Source: Streptomyces sp. 1331.2
GTDB lineage: Bacteria > Actinomycetota > Actinomycetes > Streptomycetales > Streptomycetaceae
NCBI RefSeq assembly: GCF_900199205.1
Contig: NZ_OBMJ01000002.1
Location: 186,001 to 250,000, forward strand
Reading direction: 5' to 3'
DNA: 64,000 nucleotides
This document shows, piece after piece, positions 24,952-35,000 of this stretch (the first letter of the stretch is position 1; the number at the start of each line of letters is the position of its first letter). Below the pieces are notes generated by a model. That model saw only the letters and a list, made by a program, of their open reading frames with translations, ran no database searches and was not told the origin of the DNA. The position numbers were made by a program, and so were the translations under genes.

Positions 24952-25042
24952 GTTCCACCTCCGGTTGTGAGATGACGAACCGTATCGTGCGGGTCGGACA
25001 CGGAGCACCCGCAGTCCATGCCGGTCGGCGGTCAGCGCCCGG

Positions 25043-25858
25043 TCAGCGCCCGGACTGGGTGAAGCTGCCGCCGAGGTAGCGGAACTCCGGGTCGTCGGCG
25101 GGCAGTTCGCCGAACTTGGCGATCAGCTCGGGGGCGTAGGCCTCGGCATCGTCCTGCGGCCGGTAGCCGAGCGCCCGCGCCGACGAGAGGTCCCACCAGG
25201 CCCGGGTGTTGGCGGAGATGCCGTAGACCACGGTGTGGCCGCCGGCCACCGGGCCGGTGAGCGCGGCGTGCGCCAGCCGGGCCCAGTCGGCCGGGCTGAG
25301 CCAGGTGGAGAGCATCCGGACGCTGCGGGGTTCGGGGGTGAAGGAGCCGATGCGCAGCGAGACCGTCTCGATGCCGTGCCGGTCGGCGTACAGCGAGGCG
25401 AGGCTCTCGCCGAAGCACTTGGAGACCCCGTAGTAGGTGTCGGGCCGCGCCGGCGCGTCCACCGGCACGCTGCTGCCGTCGGCGGGCCGCTCGGTGAAGC
25501 CGGTCGCGTGGTTGCTGCTGGCGTAGACGACCCGCCGGACACCTGCTGCCCGCGCGGCCTCGTAGAGCCGGTAGGTGCCGTCGATGTTGGCGGCCAGGAT
25601 GTCGGCGAACGGCGCCTCCCCCGGGATCCCGGCCAGGTGGACCACGGCGTCGACGCCGTCCATCGCCGCGGCCAGCGCCTCGGTGTCCCGCAGGTCGGCG
25701 ACGACGGCCTCGGGCTCGCCGGGCACCGGGAGGCGGTCGAAGCTGCGCAGCCGGTAGCCGTGGGCGGGCAGCAGCTCCCGCAGGCAGCTGCCCATGCGGC
25801 CGGCGGCACCGGTGATCAGGACGTGGCGGGGCTGGTTCACGGTCGGTTGCGTCTCCAT
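25043..25858 (-). CDS. NAD-dependent epimerase/dehydratase family, uronate-dehydrogenase-like
   Basis: A 271-residue extended short-chain dehydrogenase. NAD-binding motif GAAGRMG near residue 16, YASSNHATGF and RPDTYYGVSKCFGE with catalytic Tyr-x-x-x-Lys. The SSNH and YGVSKCFGE stretches and the short length match uronate dehydrogenase (Udh), which oxidises glucuronate or galacturonate to the aldarolactone with NAD+. Start ATG at 25858 follows GAGGAGCC. The gene is monocistronic; no other uronate genes are nearby, so the substrate is inferred. Confidence 0.78.
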   Translation of the reverse strand: METQPTVNQPRHVLITGAAGRMGSCLRELLPAHGYRLRSFDRLPVPGEPEAVVADLRDTEALAAAMDGVDAVVHLAGIPGEAPFADILAANIDGTYRLYEAARAAGVRRVVYASSNHATGFTERPADGSSVPVDAPARPDTYYGVSKCFGESLASLYADRHGIETVSLRIGSFTPEPRSVRMLSTWLSPADWARLAHAALTGPVAGGHTVVYGISANTRAWWDLSSARALGYRPQDDAEAYAPELIAKFGELPADDPEFRYLGGSFTQSGR

Positions 25859-25862
25859 GGCT

Positions 25863-25886
25863 CCTCGGTTCCTCGGTTCCTCGGTT
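25863..25886. repeat. Tandem 8-bp repeat over the ribosome binding region of the uronate-dehydrogenase-like gene
   Basis: CCTCGGTT repeated three times; on the coding strand this is AACCGAGG, so each unit contains a GAGG Shine-Dalgarno-like core just upstream of the start at 25858. Confidence 0.65.
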
Positions 25887-26098
25887 CGTCGCAGGGGGAT
25901 CGAACGGACGGGTCGAACGTGTGAGTGGATTCGGGTGACGTGCGACGATACCTGATGGGACACCAAGGTCTGCTGTGCCGACCGGAGTTCGCGTCACCGT
26001 CCCGCCCCGCCGCCCCCGCCGCTCGCCGTGTGCGGGCGGCTGCCTCTACGCTGGCGCCGGGCGCCGAGCCCAGCACGCACCGACCCCGGGGGGACCGC

Positions 26099-26539
26099 GT
26101 GATACGCGTACGGCAACGCAGCTACACCCTGATTCCGTGGCCGTGGAGAGCCATGTCCTGGGCCCGGGTGCCCGATGGACTCGCCTTCACCCTGTACGAG
26201 GTCGTCCAGGCGGGCGGCGTCGAGGTGCCCGCCACCGAGCAGGACGCCGCCCGCTGGCGGACGGCCCACGAGGCCTACCAGGGCCTGCTGCGCCACGCCG
26301 AGGAGGAGGTGCGCTACGCCCACGGCGTGCGCTGCAAGCCCGGCTTCATGGTGGACCTCCGCTCGGTGCGGCTGCGCCGCTACGGCCTGCTGCCCTGGCG
26401 CAGGGCCCGCTCCCGGCGGCTGTTCGCGGAGTGCGAGGCCTTTATGCGCAGGGCCGAGGCGGCCTACCGGCCGATCCTGGAGGAGATCGAGGCCCTGCTC
26501 CCGCAGACTCCCGACCACCCGGCTGACCACCCGGCCTGA
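26099..26539 (+). CDS. Hypothetical protein
   Basis: A 146-residue basic, soluble protein starting VIRVRQRSYTLIPWPW, with a helical C-terminal half (AHEAYQGLLRHAEEEV and RRLFAECEAFMRRAEAAY). No family recognised. GTG start with a GGGGGGA stretch 5 bases upstream is preferred to the in-frame ATG at 25925, whose upstream part overlaps the divergent gene and has low coding bias. It converges on the esterase gene with 13 bp between stops. Confidence 0.6.
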   Translation: MIRVRQRSYTLIPWPWRAMSWARVPDGLAFTLYEVVQAGGVEVPATEQDAARWRTAHEAYQGLLRHAEEEVRYAHGVRCKPGFMVDLRSVRLRRYGLLPWRRARSRRLFAECEAFMRRAEAAYRPILEEIEALLPQTPDHPADHPA

Positions 26540-26552
26540 AGCCTTGACGAGG

Positions 26553-27578
26553 TCACCGGTGGAGGACGCGCCGCAGCCAGCGGGTGCGCGCCTCCTGGGC
26601 GTCCTGGCTGAGGGCCGCGTCCGGGGCGAGGGTGTCGAAGCCGTGGCAGGCGCCGGGCCACACGTGCAGCTCGGCGTCGCCGCCCGCCCGCCAGATCGCG
26701 TCGGCGTAGGCGACGGCCTCGTCCCGAAACGTTTCGGCGGAGCCCACCTCGACGTACGCCGCGGGCAGCCCGGACAGGTCGGTGGCGCGGGCCGGGGCGG
26801 CGTACGGCGACAGGTCGGCGGCGCCGTAGCGGTCGCCGAGCAGGGCCTGCCAGGCGGTGGCGTTGGAGGTGCGGTCCCAGGTGTCGTGGCCCGCCAGCTG
26901 GTGGCTGGAGAAGGTGTCCCCGCGGTCGTCGAGCATCGGGCTCAGCAGCAGCTGGCCGGCCGGCGCAGGGCCGCCGCGGTCGCGGACCAGCAGGGCCAGG
27001 GCCGCGGCGAGCCCGCCGCCGGCGCTCTTGCCGCCGACGACCACGCGCCGCGCGTCCACGCCCAGCGCGTCCGCGTGCTCGAAGACCCAGGAGAGCCCGG
27101 CGTAGCAGTCCTCGACGGCCCCGGGGAACCGGGTGCGCGGCGCCAGCCGGTACTCGACGGAGACGACCGCCAGCCCCAGCGGCAGCGCCCAGGTGCGCAG
27201 CAGCCGGGGCAGGACCGACCACGCGTTGCCCGTCACCATCCCGCCGCCGTGCAGGTAGTACAGCAGGGGCAGCGGCTCGCGGACCCCGGCGGGCCGGGCA
27301 CTGACGAGCGTGACCTCGCCGCTGTCGGCCGAGCCCCCGCCGTCGGCCACGCCGTCCGCCCGCGGCACGTGCAGTTCCGTCACCTCGAACCGGCCGCCGT
27401 CACGCAGCCGTTCCAGCGTCGGGCGTGGCCGCGCGGCGGCATCCCGCTCCTGCCACGCCGTCAGGCCCTCCGGGGTGAGCACCGCCCGCGCCCGCTCCCC
27501 GGCGGCCGCCACGGCGGCCCCCACCTGCGGATCCAGGGGTGGCACGCCCTGTGCCACCGATGCGTCCGGCACCGTCAC
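26553..27578 (-). CDS. HSL-type alpha/beta hydrolase (esterase/lipase)
   Basis: A 341-residue protein of the hormone-sensitive-lipase family: oxyanion-hole motif YLHGGGMV, nucleophile elbow GGKSAGG (Ser in G-x-S-x-G; Lys replaces the usual Asp of GDSAGG), catalytic Asp likely in YVEVGSAETFRDEA and catalytic His in GACHGFD. It hydrolyses short acyl esters. Start GTG at 27578 follows GAGGGGGGTTCCTG; the frame is open 250 bp further upstream but those codons look non-coding (Arg/Gly/Pro shadow). Monocistronic. Confidence 0.82.
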   Translation of the reverse strand: MTVPDASVAQGVPPLDPQVGAAVAAAGERARAVLTPEGLTAWQERDAAARPRPTLERLRDGGRFEVTELHVPRADGVADGGGSADSGEVTLVSARPAGVREPLPLLYYLHGGGMVTGNAWSVLPRLLRTWALPLGLAVVSVEYRLAPRTRFPGAVEDCYAGLSWVFEHADALGVDARRVVVGGKSAGGGLAAALALLVRDRGGPAPAGQLLLSPMLDDRGDTFSSHQLAGHDTWDRTSNATAWQALLGDRYGAADLSPYAAPARATDLSGLPAAYVEVGSAETFRDEAVAYADAIWRAGGDAELHVWPGACHGFDTLAPDAALSQDAQEARTRWLRRVLHR

Positions 27579-27971
27579 CAGGAACCCCCCTCGCCGAGGG
27601 GCGCCCGGCAGCGCCCCGACCACCCCAGCCTGCCAGCCCCGTCCGCACCGGCCACCGGCGCCCCCCGGACCCCGGCGCTCCAACGCCGACGCCTCCCGTT
27701 GGTCCGTACCGCCCGATCGTCCGGTCGGCCGCCCCGGCAGGTCGAGCGGCGTCCCGGCCGGGCGGCGAGGGGCCGACAACGGGCGGCCGCAGGGAAAGCA
27801 CTCCCCGCGCGCGAGCAAACGGCACGTCAACTTCCCTCCCGTGCACTTGTTGACGTGGCCCCGCCCTCACTACGGTCATCGGGCTTCGATCACCTGATGG
27901 CCCGTCACCGCGCCGCGACCCGGGGCCGACACCGCCCCGAGGCTGTCGCACACCCTCCAGGAGGATCCGCC
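27579..27971. other. Intergenic region between esterase and secreted Asp-box gene
   Basis: A 393-bp divergent promoter region. It contains AT-richer stretches (for example 27825-27850, CAACTTCCC and TTGTTGACGTGG) that may be promoter elements; no convincing gene. Confidence 0.4.
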
Positions 27972-29779
27972 GTGCGCCTTCGAAGAATCGCCCAGCTGGT
28001 CGGCCCGGCCCTGCTCGGCCTCTCCCTCTTCTCCCCTTCCTCCTCCTCGGCCGCCGCCGGTCCGGCGCTGCCGCAGGGCACCCAGAGCGACGACGCCTAC
28101 GCCACGAGCCGTGCCGCGAACGCCGTCAGCAACGTGCAGGCCACCTCGGGCGTCCTCAGCTGCTACCGCCCGGAGGTGCCGTACGGCGTCGACAGCGGCC
28201 CGGCCGAGGGCTACAGCGGCATGACGCCCTGCCCGGCGTCGGGCCCCACCACCGGTGAGGACGCCGGTACGGCCGGACCGTACGCGAGCCAGGCCGGCAG
28301 CAACCCGGGCTACCCGGCGGCGACGCCGATGCTGGTCAAGGGACACTCGGAGTCGGACCTGCGGATCGACCCGACCAACCCCGCCCACCTGATCGGCTCC
28401 TCCAAGTGGGTTGCGAGCGCCGAGGGTTACAACCACCTGCTCGGCTTCTTCGAGTCCTTCGACGGCGGGCACAGCTGGCCGGTGCAGGGCCACATCCCCG
28501 GCTACGAGGGGTGGACCGACAACACCGACCCGGTCGGCGCCTTCGACAGCTGGGGCAACTACTACTCGCTGCTGCTGCCCTACCAGTTCTCCTACGACCC
28601 CGACGGCAGCCACGACTTCGCCCCCGGCGCCGCGCAGGAGCCGAACCCCGCCGTCCCGTCCCAGGTCATCTCGGTCGCGGTCCGCCCGCACGGCGCCACC
28701 ACCGCCACCCAGTGGGTCAGCACCCACGCCGGGCACCCGGACTACGTGGCGAGCTACGACAGCGTCGGCAACGGTCCCGACAAGCAGTGGATCGCGATCG
28801 ACACCAACCCCGGCAGCCCGCACCCGAACCGCATCTACGCGATGTGGGTGGACTTCCACAGCAGGACCGCCGTGCCCTACCTCGCGTACGCCGACGCCCG
28901 TCCGGACGGCACCCACACCGACTGGTCGACCCCGCAGGTGCTCCCCGAACCGCCCGGCACCCCGCAGGGCGCCACCTACCTGCTGCCCCACGTCGCGCCG
29001 GACGGCACGGTGTACACCACGCTCACCAACTCCGACCCGGCGCACCGGTTCTGCTGCGACGCGATCTTCCTGGACGCCTCGCACGACGGCGGCCGGACCT
29101 GGTCCACCGTCTCGACGCTGCCGGGCACCATCACCCCGCCCCGGGCGAGTACGCCAACACCACCTTCCGCGACGGCATCGAGGACACCTTCACCCTCGGC
29201 AGCCGGCCGGTGAACGGCCACTACCCGCTGTACGTCGCGTACGAGGACTACGCCACCGGCGTCGTCAACGTCCTGCTGACCGCCTCCTACGACGGCGGCG
29301 CCACCTGGAGCGCGCCCGTCCGGGTCAACGACAACACGGCGCCCGTCGACGAGTTCCAGCCCAACCTGACCACCGGCGAGGACGGCACCGTCAGCGTCGC
29401 CTTCTACGACCGGCGCCTGGCCTGCCCCGCCGCCGGCACCGCCGAGGCCCGGGCCGCCGGGCTCGCCCTGGACACCGCCAACCCCAAGCACCCCGGCGCG
29501 CCCTACGGTGCCGCCGACTACTGCGTGAACACCAGCGCCCAGTTCTACGGCCCGACGCTCGACCCGCTCGGCCACAACATCCGGCTCAGCGCGCACTCCT
29601 TCGACCCGCAGCTCGATGCGCCGGTCGAGGGCTCCGACACCTTCATCGGGGACTACTTCGGCAACACGATCGGCGGCGGCACCGCGTACACCACCTCGGT
29701 GACCACCTACGACGACGGCACCAACCCGGGCCACCTGCAGCAGCAACAGGTGACGGCGGTCGCGGTGCCGCGCCACTGA
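27972..29779 (+). pseudogene. Secreted sialidase-like Asp-box protein, frameshifted
   Basis: The GTG start at 27972 follows CCAGGAGGATCCGCC and begins a signal peptide (VRLRRIAQLVGPALLGLSLF, then SSSAAAG). The protein has Asp-box repeats typical of exo-alpha-sialidases and other propellers: FDGGHSW, HDGGRTW and YDGGATW. The first frame (to 29213) loses similarity after GTITPP near 29140; the rest (PGEYANTTF to AVPRH, stop 29779) continues in the next frame. Restoring one base in the CCCC run at 29139-29142 gives one protein of about 602 residues. Either a recent loss of function or a sequencing error. Catalytic sialidase residues cannot be assigned; it may be a non-enzymatic propeller. Confidence 0.75.
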
Positions 29780-29787
29780 CCCCCCGG

Positions 29788-29821
29788 GTGCCCGGGCGGG
29801 ACGGGTGACCCGCCCGGGCAC
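29788..29821. terminator. Bidirectional terminator between convergent genes
   Basis: GTGCCCGGGCGGG - ACGGGTGA - CCCGCCCGGGCAC, a perfect 13-bp stem between the Asp-box gene stop (29779) and the OYE gene stop (29835). Confidence 0.85.
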
Positions 29822-29834
29822 CGGGACGCGCCGG

Positions 29835-30971
29835 TCAGCTCAGCGTGCGCAGCGCGGCGGCGTCGTACGGGCTCAGGTCGGCGAAACGGCCGGCGAGCAC
29901 CTTGGCGGCCCACTGCGGGTCCTGGAGCAGGGCGCGGCCGACGGCGACCAGGTCGAACTCGTCGCGCTCCAGCCGGTCGAGCAGGTCGTCGATGCCCTGG
30001 ACCGGTGCGCCCTCGCCGGCGAAGGCGCGGATGAAGTCGCCGTCCAGGCCGACCGAGCCGACGGTGATGGTGGGGCGGCCGGTGAGCTTCCTGGTCCAGC
30101 CGGCCAGGTTGAGGTCCGAGCCGTCGAACTCGGGCACCCAGTAGCGGCGGGTCGAGGCGTGGAAGGCGTCGACGCCGGCCTCGGCGAGCGGGGTGAGGAT
30201 CGCCTCCAGCTCCTCGGGGGTCTCGGCGAGCCGGGCGTCGTAGTTCTCCGACTTCCACTGCGAGTAGCGGAAGATCACCGGGAACTCGGGCGAGACGGCC
30301 TCGCGCACCGCGGCGACGAGCTCGGCCGTGAACTTCGTCCGGGCGACCGGGTCGCCGCCGTAGGCGTCGGTGCGGCGGTTGGTGCCCGCCCACAGGAACT
30401 GGTCGAGCAGGTAGCCGTGGGCGCCGTGCAGCTCGACGCCGTCGAAGCCGATCCGCTCGGCGGCCGCGGCGGCCTCGGCGAACGCGCCGATGACGGCGTC
30501 CAGGTCGGTGCGGGTCATCGCCCGCCCCGTCCCCTCGGTGCCGTCCAGCCGGATCCCGGACGGGCCGATGGCGGGGGCGTCGGCGTACGGCGGGTCGCCC
30601 TGCTTGCGCACCATGCCGATGTGCCACAGCTGCGGCACGATGGTGCCACCCGCCGCGTGGACGTCCTCGGCGACGCGGGCCCACCCGGCCAGCTGCTCCT
30701 CCCCGTGGAAGCGCGGGATGCTGTCGCTCTGCCCGGCCGACTCGTGCCCGACGTACGTGCCCTCGGTGACGATCAGGCCGACGCCCGCGGCGGCGCGGCG
30801 GGCGTAGTACGAGCGCACGTCCTCGCCGGGCACGCCGCCGGGGGAGAACTGGCGCGTCATCGGCGCCATCACGATCCGGTTGGGCACGGTCAGCCCGTTG
30901 ATCGTGACGGGCCGGGACAGGATCCCGGCCGCCCGGGATGCGGCGTGGTCGGTGGGCTCGGTGATGGTCAT
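29835..30971 (-). CDS. NADH:flavin oxidoreductase of the old yellow enzyme family
   Basis: A 378-residue TIM-barrel FMN enzyme: PNRIVMAPMTRQFSPGG, VGLIVTEGTYVG, PQLWHIG, GFDGVELHGAHGYLLDQFLW (split), and the FMN phosphate site VGSVGLDGDF. The HGAHGYL and RRTDAYGG motifs are standard for the family. It would reduce activated C=C bonds of enals, enones or nitro-esters, or degrade an N-methyl or nicotinate-type compound. Start ATG at 30971 follows GCGAGGGATCCCC. It shares a terminator with the Asp-box gene. Confidence 0.88.
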   Translation of the reverse strand: MTITEPTDHAASRAAGILSRPVTINGLTVPNRIVMAPMTRQFSPGGVPGEDVRSYYARRAAAGVGLIVTEGTYVGHESAGQSDSIPRFHGEEQLAGWARVAEDVHAAGGTIVPQLWHIGMVRKQGDPPYADAPAIGPSGIRLDGTEGTGRAMTRTDLDAVIGAFAEAAAAAERIGFDGVELHGAHGYLLDQFLWAGTNRRTDAYGGDPVARTKFTAELVAAVREAVSPEFPVIFRYSQWKSENYDARLAETPEELEAILTPLAEAGVDAFHASTRRYWVPEFDGSDLNLAGWTRKLTGRPTITVGSVGLDGDFIRAFAGEGAPVQGIDDLLDRLERDEFDLVAVGRALLQDPQWAAKVLAGRFADLSPYDAAALRTLS

Positions 30972-31162
30972 GGGGATCCCTCGCGGATACCGGTGGCGTG
31001 CGCCGGAACGAATACGGTTGCCCCTGCCAACCACCTCGACGGCCCCCGCATTTCGCCGCCGGAGCGAACGCTGCTGTGATCCGCGCCACTGCCGGCCGGC
31101 GCCCTTCGTGCGGGGCGCAGCGCCCGGGAGCCGCGCCCGGGAGCCGCGCCCGGGCGGTGCCG

Positions 31163-31783
31163 TCACTCGAAGCGCGCGGGGTCGCCGGCCCCGCGTCGGA
31201 CGATCTCCGCCGTGCCGCCGGAGAAGTCGACGACCGTCGTCGGCTCGGTCCCGCAGTCGCCGGAGTCCACCACGGCGTCCAGCACGTGGTCCAGCCGCTC
31301 CTTGATCTCCCACCCCTGGGTCATCGGCTCGTCCTCGCCGGGCAGGACCAGGGTGCTGGAGACGAGGGGTTCGCCGAGCTCGGCGAGCAGGGCCTGGGTG
31401 ACGACGTGGTCGGGGATCCGGACGCCCACCGTCTTCTTCTTCGGGTGCATCAGCCGGCGCGGGACCTCCTTGGTGGCGGGCAGGATGAAGGTGTAGCTGC
31501 CCGGCGTCGCCGCCTTGACGGCCCGGAAGACCGCGTTGTCGATGTGGACGAACTGCCCCAGCTGCGCGAAGTCCTGGCACATCAGGGTGAAGTGGTGCCG
31601 GTCGTCGAGCCGCCGGATCGTCCGGATCCGTTCGAGGCCGTCCTGGTTGCCCATGCGGCAGCCCAGGGCGAAACAGGAGTCGGTCGGATACGCGATGAGG
31701 GCCCCCGAGCGGAGGCTGTCGGCCACGGTGCCGATGGTGCGGGCCTGAGGGGTCTGCGGGTGCACGTCGAAGTACTTCGCCAT
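31163..31783 (-). CDS. yciO: YciO/YrdC-family (Sua5-like) protein
   Basis: A 206-residue protein equal in length to E. coli YciO. Family features: YPTDSCFALGC near residue 33 with the KxR-SxN-type RNA/nucleotide site represented by DRHHFTLMC and PGSYTFILPATKEVP, then VGVRIPDH and PLVSSTLVLPGED. YrdC/Sua5 makes threonylcarbamoyl-adenylate for tRNA t6A; YciO is a paralogue that cannot fully replace it. Since a second Sua5 is expected near prfA elsewhere in the genome, this is probably the YciO paralogue. Confidence 0.85.
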   Translation of the reverse strand: MAKYFDVHPQTPQARTIGTVADSLRSGALIAYPTDSCFALGCRMGNQDGLERIRTIRRLDDRHHFTLMCQDFAQLGQFVHIDNAVFRAVKAATPGSYTFILPATKEVPRRLMHPKKKTVGVRIPDHVVTQALLAELGEPLVSSTLVLPGEDEPMTQGWEIKERLDHVLDAVVDSGDCGTEPTTVVDFSGGTAEIVRRGAGDPARFE

Positions 31784-31934
31784 TGGCCGACCCTATGCGA
31801 TCCGCCGCCCGGTCGACCCGTCGCCGAGTCTGACCCGATCGGGTGACACGGAGCCAGACCGTGACCGAGCTCCTCACCACGGACGGCCTGATCGTCGGCA
31901 TCTCCTACGCCCCCGCCCGCCCGTCCGTCCGGCC

Positions 31935-31976
31935 GTCGACAGGGCTGTCGACTGGGTTGTCGACTGGGCCGTCGAC
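31935..31976. repeat. Four GTCGAC boxes at exact 12-bp spacing
   Basis: GTCGAC at 31935, 31947, 31959 and 31971, separated by AGGGCT, TGGGTT and TGGGCC. The array lies in the spacer 61 bp upstream of the next gene's start. It may be a regulator array or a slippage repeat. Confidence 0.7.
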
Positions 31977-32036
31977 GTGAATGTCAGTGCCGTGCGCTAC
32001 GTTCGCGATCATCAGCCGGACCGGATGGGGGGCGTT

Positions 32037-34801
32037 GTGACCGACCGTACGATCGAGATGATCAGTTGGGAAGAGGTGCGTGCGCTCATCGCCGCCCGGG
32101 TTCCGCAGGGGGTGATCGAGCGGCTTTCGCCGGTGCCCGCCGCCGAGCTGCGGCACCTGCGGGGGCCGTTGCGCAGGCTCCGGAGTGAGCTCGGGAGGGA
32201 GCTCTCCTCGGGTGACATGGGCCGGTACGGCGCCGCGTACGACCAGCTCGCCGCGCTGCAGTTCGCCGGGGTCTTCGCCGCGGCGACTCCGGCGGAGGCC
32301 CTGGAGTGGCTGACGGCCCGGCGGCTGCTCGACCTCACCTGGCCGCGGCCCGGCGGCGGTTCCACCAATCCCGACCACCACGCCCTGCTGCGGGCCCTGC
32401 TCGGGCCGCACCGTGACGCGGCCTTCCACCGGGAGCTGGCGGTCCGCCTCGCCGAGTGGCTGCCCGCGCGGGGCGACGGCGCCCGGTGGCTGATCGCGCA
32501 CGGCCTCGCGGTCTGGTCCGGTGCCGAACTCCCCACCACCGATGGCTACGTGATCGGCTGGGTGCGCGAGGGCGGCATGATGCGGCACCACCACCGGGAG
32601 ATCGGCGAGTGGTTCGCCGCCGAGGGCCTGCGCGGGCCGGTGCCGCACCACGGCACGCTGCGGTCCTGGCTGCGGGTTCAGCCCCGGCTCGCCGAGTTCG
32701 TCCGCCGGCTCTTCGAAGTCCCGGACGTCGGAAGCGAGTTCGCCGACCCGCACGCCGCCCGTTCCGGGCCGGACAACGAGTGGCCCAAGGTCCTCACCGC
32801 CCTGGCGGGCGAGGGCCTGCTCGACCGCGCCGAACTGATCGACCTGTGCCTCGGCCGGCTGCTGCGCGGCGACCGGCCCGGCAACCTGCGCGGATTCCTC
32901 CAGCTGTACGCGGAACTGGCCCCCGACGCCGAGGAGGTCCTGGCCCGGGCCCGCGACCACGTCCGGCTGGCCGCCGACGGCGCCCCGACCGCCGCCAAGA
33001 CCGCCCAGGCGGCGCTGCGAGCCGTGGACACCCGGCTGCCCGCCGAGCTGTTCGCCGAACTCACGGCCGCCGTCCTGGCCCGCCCCGAGAAGGCCCTCGC
33101 CACCGCCCAACTCGGCTGGGTCGGGGCCGCGTTGCGCCGCGACCCGGCGCAGGCCGACCGGCTGCTGCCCGCTGTCGCCGTGGCCTTCGCCCATCCGGCG
33201 CCCACGGTCCAGGAACGTGCCCTGGGCCTCGCCGCCCGCCACCTGCCCCACACGGCCGCCGCCGCGGCCGAGGCCGTGCGCGCTGCCGTGAGCGCCCTCA
33301 GCCCCGCCCTGCAGGCCGACGCCCACCGCCTGCTGGCCATCCCGACCCCATCCGGCGAGTGGCAGGAGCCCCCGCAGGTCGAGGCATCACCTACGGGCTC
33401 TGCCGCGATGCCGGCCGCACCCGCCGGGCCGGTCGATCTCGCCGAGCGGCTGGGCGCCCTGCTGGCCGACCGCGTGCCCGATCCCGGGGAGTTCGAGGTG
33501 GTGCTCGCCGCCCTGGTCGCGGAGCACCGCCGCGACGCGTCCGCGCTGCGGACGGCGCTCGCCCCGCTCACCGCACGGCGCGGCGAAGGCCCGGCGTCGT
33601 TCTGGGAGGCCCGCAGCCTCGGGGGAGCGCTCGGCTGCCTCCTCGACGCCCTCACCGGCCGACCGCAGGAGTCCGACCGGCACGCGGCCGAACTGCTCGA
33701 CTGGCCGGCGCACCTGCGCACTCCCGCCGTGATCCCCGTACTGCGCATCCACGAGGCGGCGGGCCGGGTCGCCGCCGCACCGGTGCCGCTCCTGCTCGCC
33801 ACCCCCACCGCCGGGGACGGCACGATCGACCCGGCCGTGCTCACGGAACGGCTCGCGGCCCACCGCGCGTCCGGAGCCCGCCCCTGGCCCCTGGACATGG
33901 CCCAGGCGCTGCTCCGCGTCCCCCCGCACGCGCTGCCGGGCCTCCGTGCCGCTGCCGCCGGACTCGGCTGCGACCTGCCCCCCGACACCGCGCCCCCGGC
34001 ACCGCGCCGCTTCCACACCCAGACGCCGGACCTGCCGGAGCGGGTCGGCGGCTACGGCTGGGCCCCGCCCGTACTCCCGCGCATCGCACCGCTCGTCGAC
34101 ACCCCCGTGTCCGCATCCGGAGGAATCACCGGGCTGCTCCACACGCTGCCCGACCCCACCGAGATCGACCGGTTCACGGGCACGCCGTCGCTGTCGGCCG
34201 CCGACCTCGCCCAGCTGCCCTGGCTGGCGCCCTGGCACCCGGAGACCATCGCCGCCCACGGCCTCCCCCGCGCGGTGCGCCAGGCGGACACGGCCAGCCA
34301 CCACGAGAACAACCCCTGCTGCCCCGACTCGCCGAAGCCCCGGGCGAGTTCGGGCCGGTGAGCCACCTGCTGCTCGCGTACGGCCTGACCGCCGCCCGCG
34401 CGGAGAACCGCACGGCCGCGCTGGACGCCCTGCTGGCTGCGGCCGCCAGGGGCCGGCTGCGGCCGGAGGCGCTGGGCGCATGGCTCGCAGCCCTGTGGTG
34501 CCTGTCCGTCGTCAAGCCGAACCGGGTCCTGCCCGTCCTGGCGGACGCCGCCCGCAGCGGCGCGGGCCGGACGGTGTGGGCGGTGCTCGCGGCCCTGATC
34601 ACCGACCTCGCCGCCGACCCGGGCCGGCGCGCACTGGCGGACGTCCTCGTCCTCGCCGCCGAGTGCGCGGCAGCCGAAGGCATCCGCACCACCCTGCCCG
34701 CCCTCGACGCCCTGGCCGTACCTGCCGTACCAGCCATACCGTCCATACCCCGCCGCGTCCGAACCGAGGCGGCCCGCCTGGCCGGCATCCTCACGAGGTG
34801 A
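32037..34801 (+). pseudogene. Large helical-repeat protein (DUF6493-like), frameshifted
   Basis: A protein of about 920 residues if one frameshift is repaired. GTG start at 32037 behind GGATGGGGGGCGTT. The first frame runs to 34361; from ESP-like PGEFGPVSHLLLAYGL at about 34345 the coding pattern continues in another frame to the stop at 34801 with high third-position GC. Adding one C in the CCCC run at 34314-34317 joins them. The protein is rich in Leu/Ala helices (tandem TPR/HEAT-like), with WLIAHGLAVWSG and GLLHTLPDPTEIDRFTG. Similar large proteins in Streptomyces are annotated DUF6493 and sit beside SWIM-zinc-finger/MolR genes; here no such partner is present. Function unknown. Confidence 0.65.
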
Positions 34802-35000
34802 CGAGCCGGGCCGGGCCGGCCACCTGACGCTCACCGGAGGCTCGTGGAGAGCGGCACTGCCACCTGCCTGGAGTTCGGCAGCCGGCCCAGGATGTCGGTG
34901 CCGCCGAGGAACGGATGAACAGCTCACGCAGGGCCGCCCCGGTGACGACGGCCGCGGCCATCACGACTGCGCCGCCCTCCGCTGGGCCTGTTGCGCCCGC
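34802..35000. other. Intergenic region
   Basis: About 200 bp between convergent genes; no supported frame and no strong hairpin seen. Confidence 0.4.

Noticed and set aside
26175..27971. Upstream extension of the Asp-box frame across the esterase gene
   Set aside because: It is antisense to the esterase; the signal peptide with its GTG and AGGAGGA at 27972 marks the real start.
30972..31901. N-terminal extension of the OYE frame
   Set aside because: It runs antisense-free but overlaps YciO in another frame; the ATG at 30971 begins the family domain.
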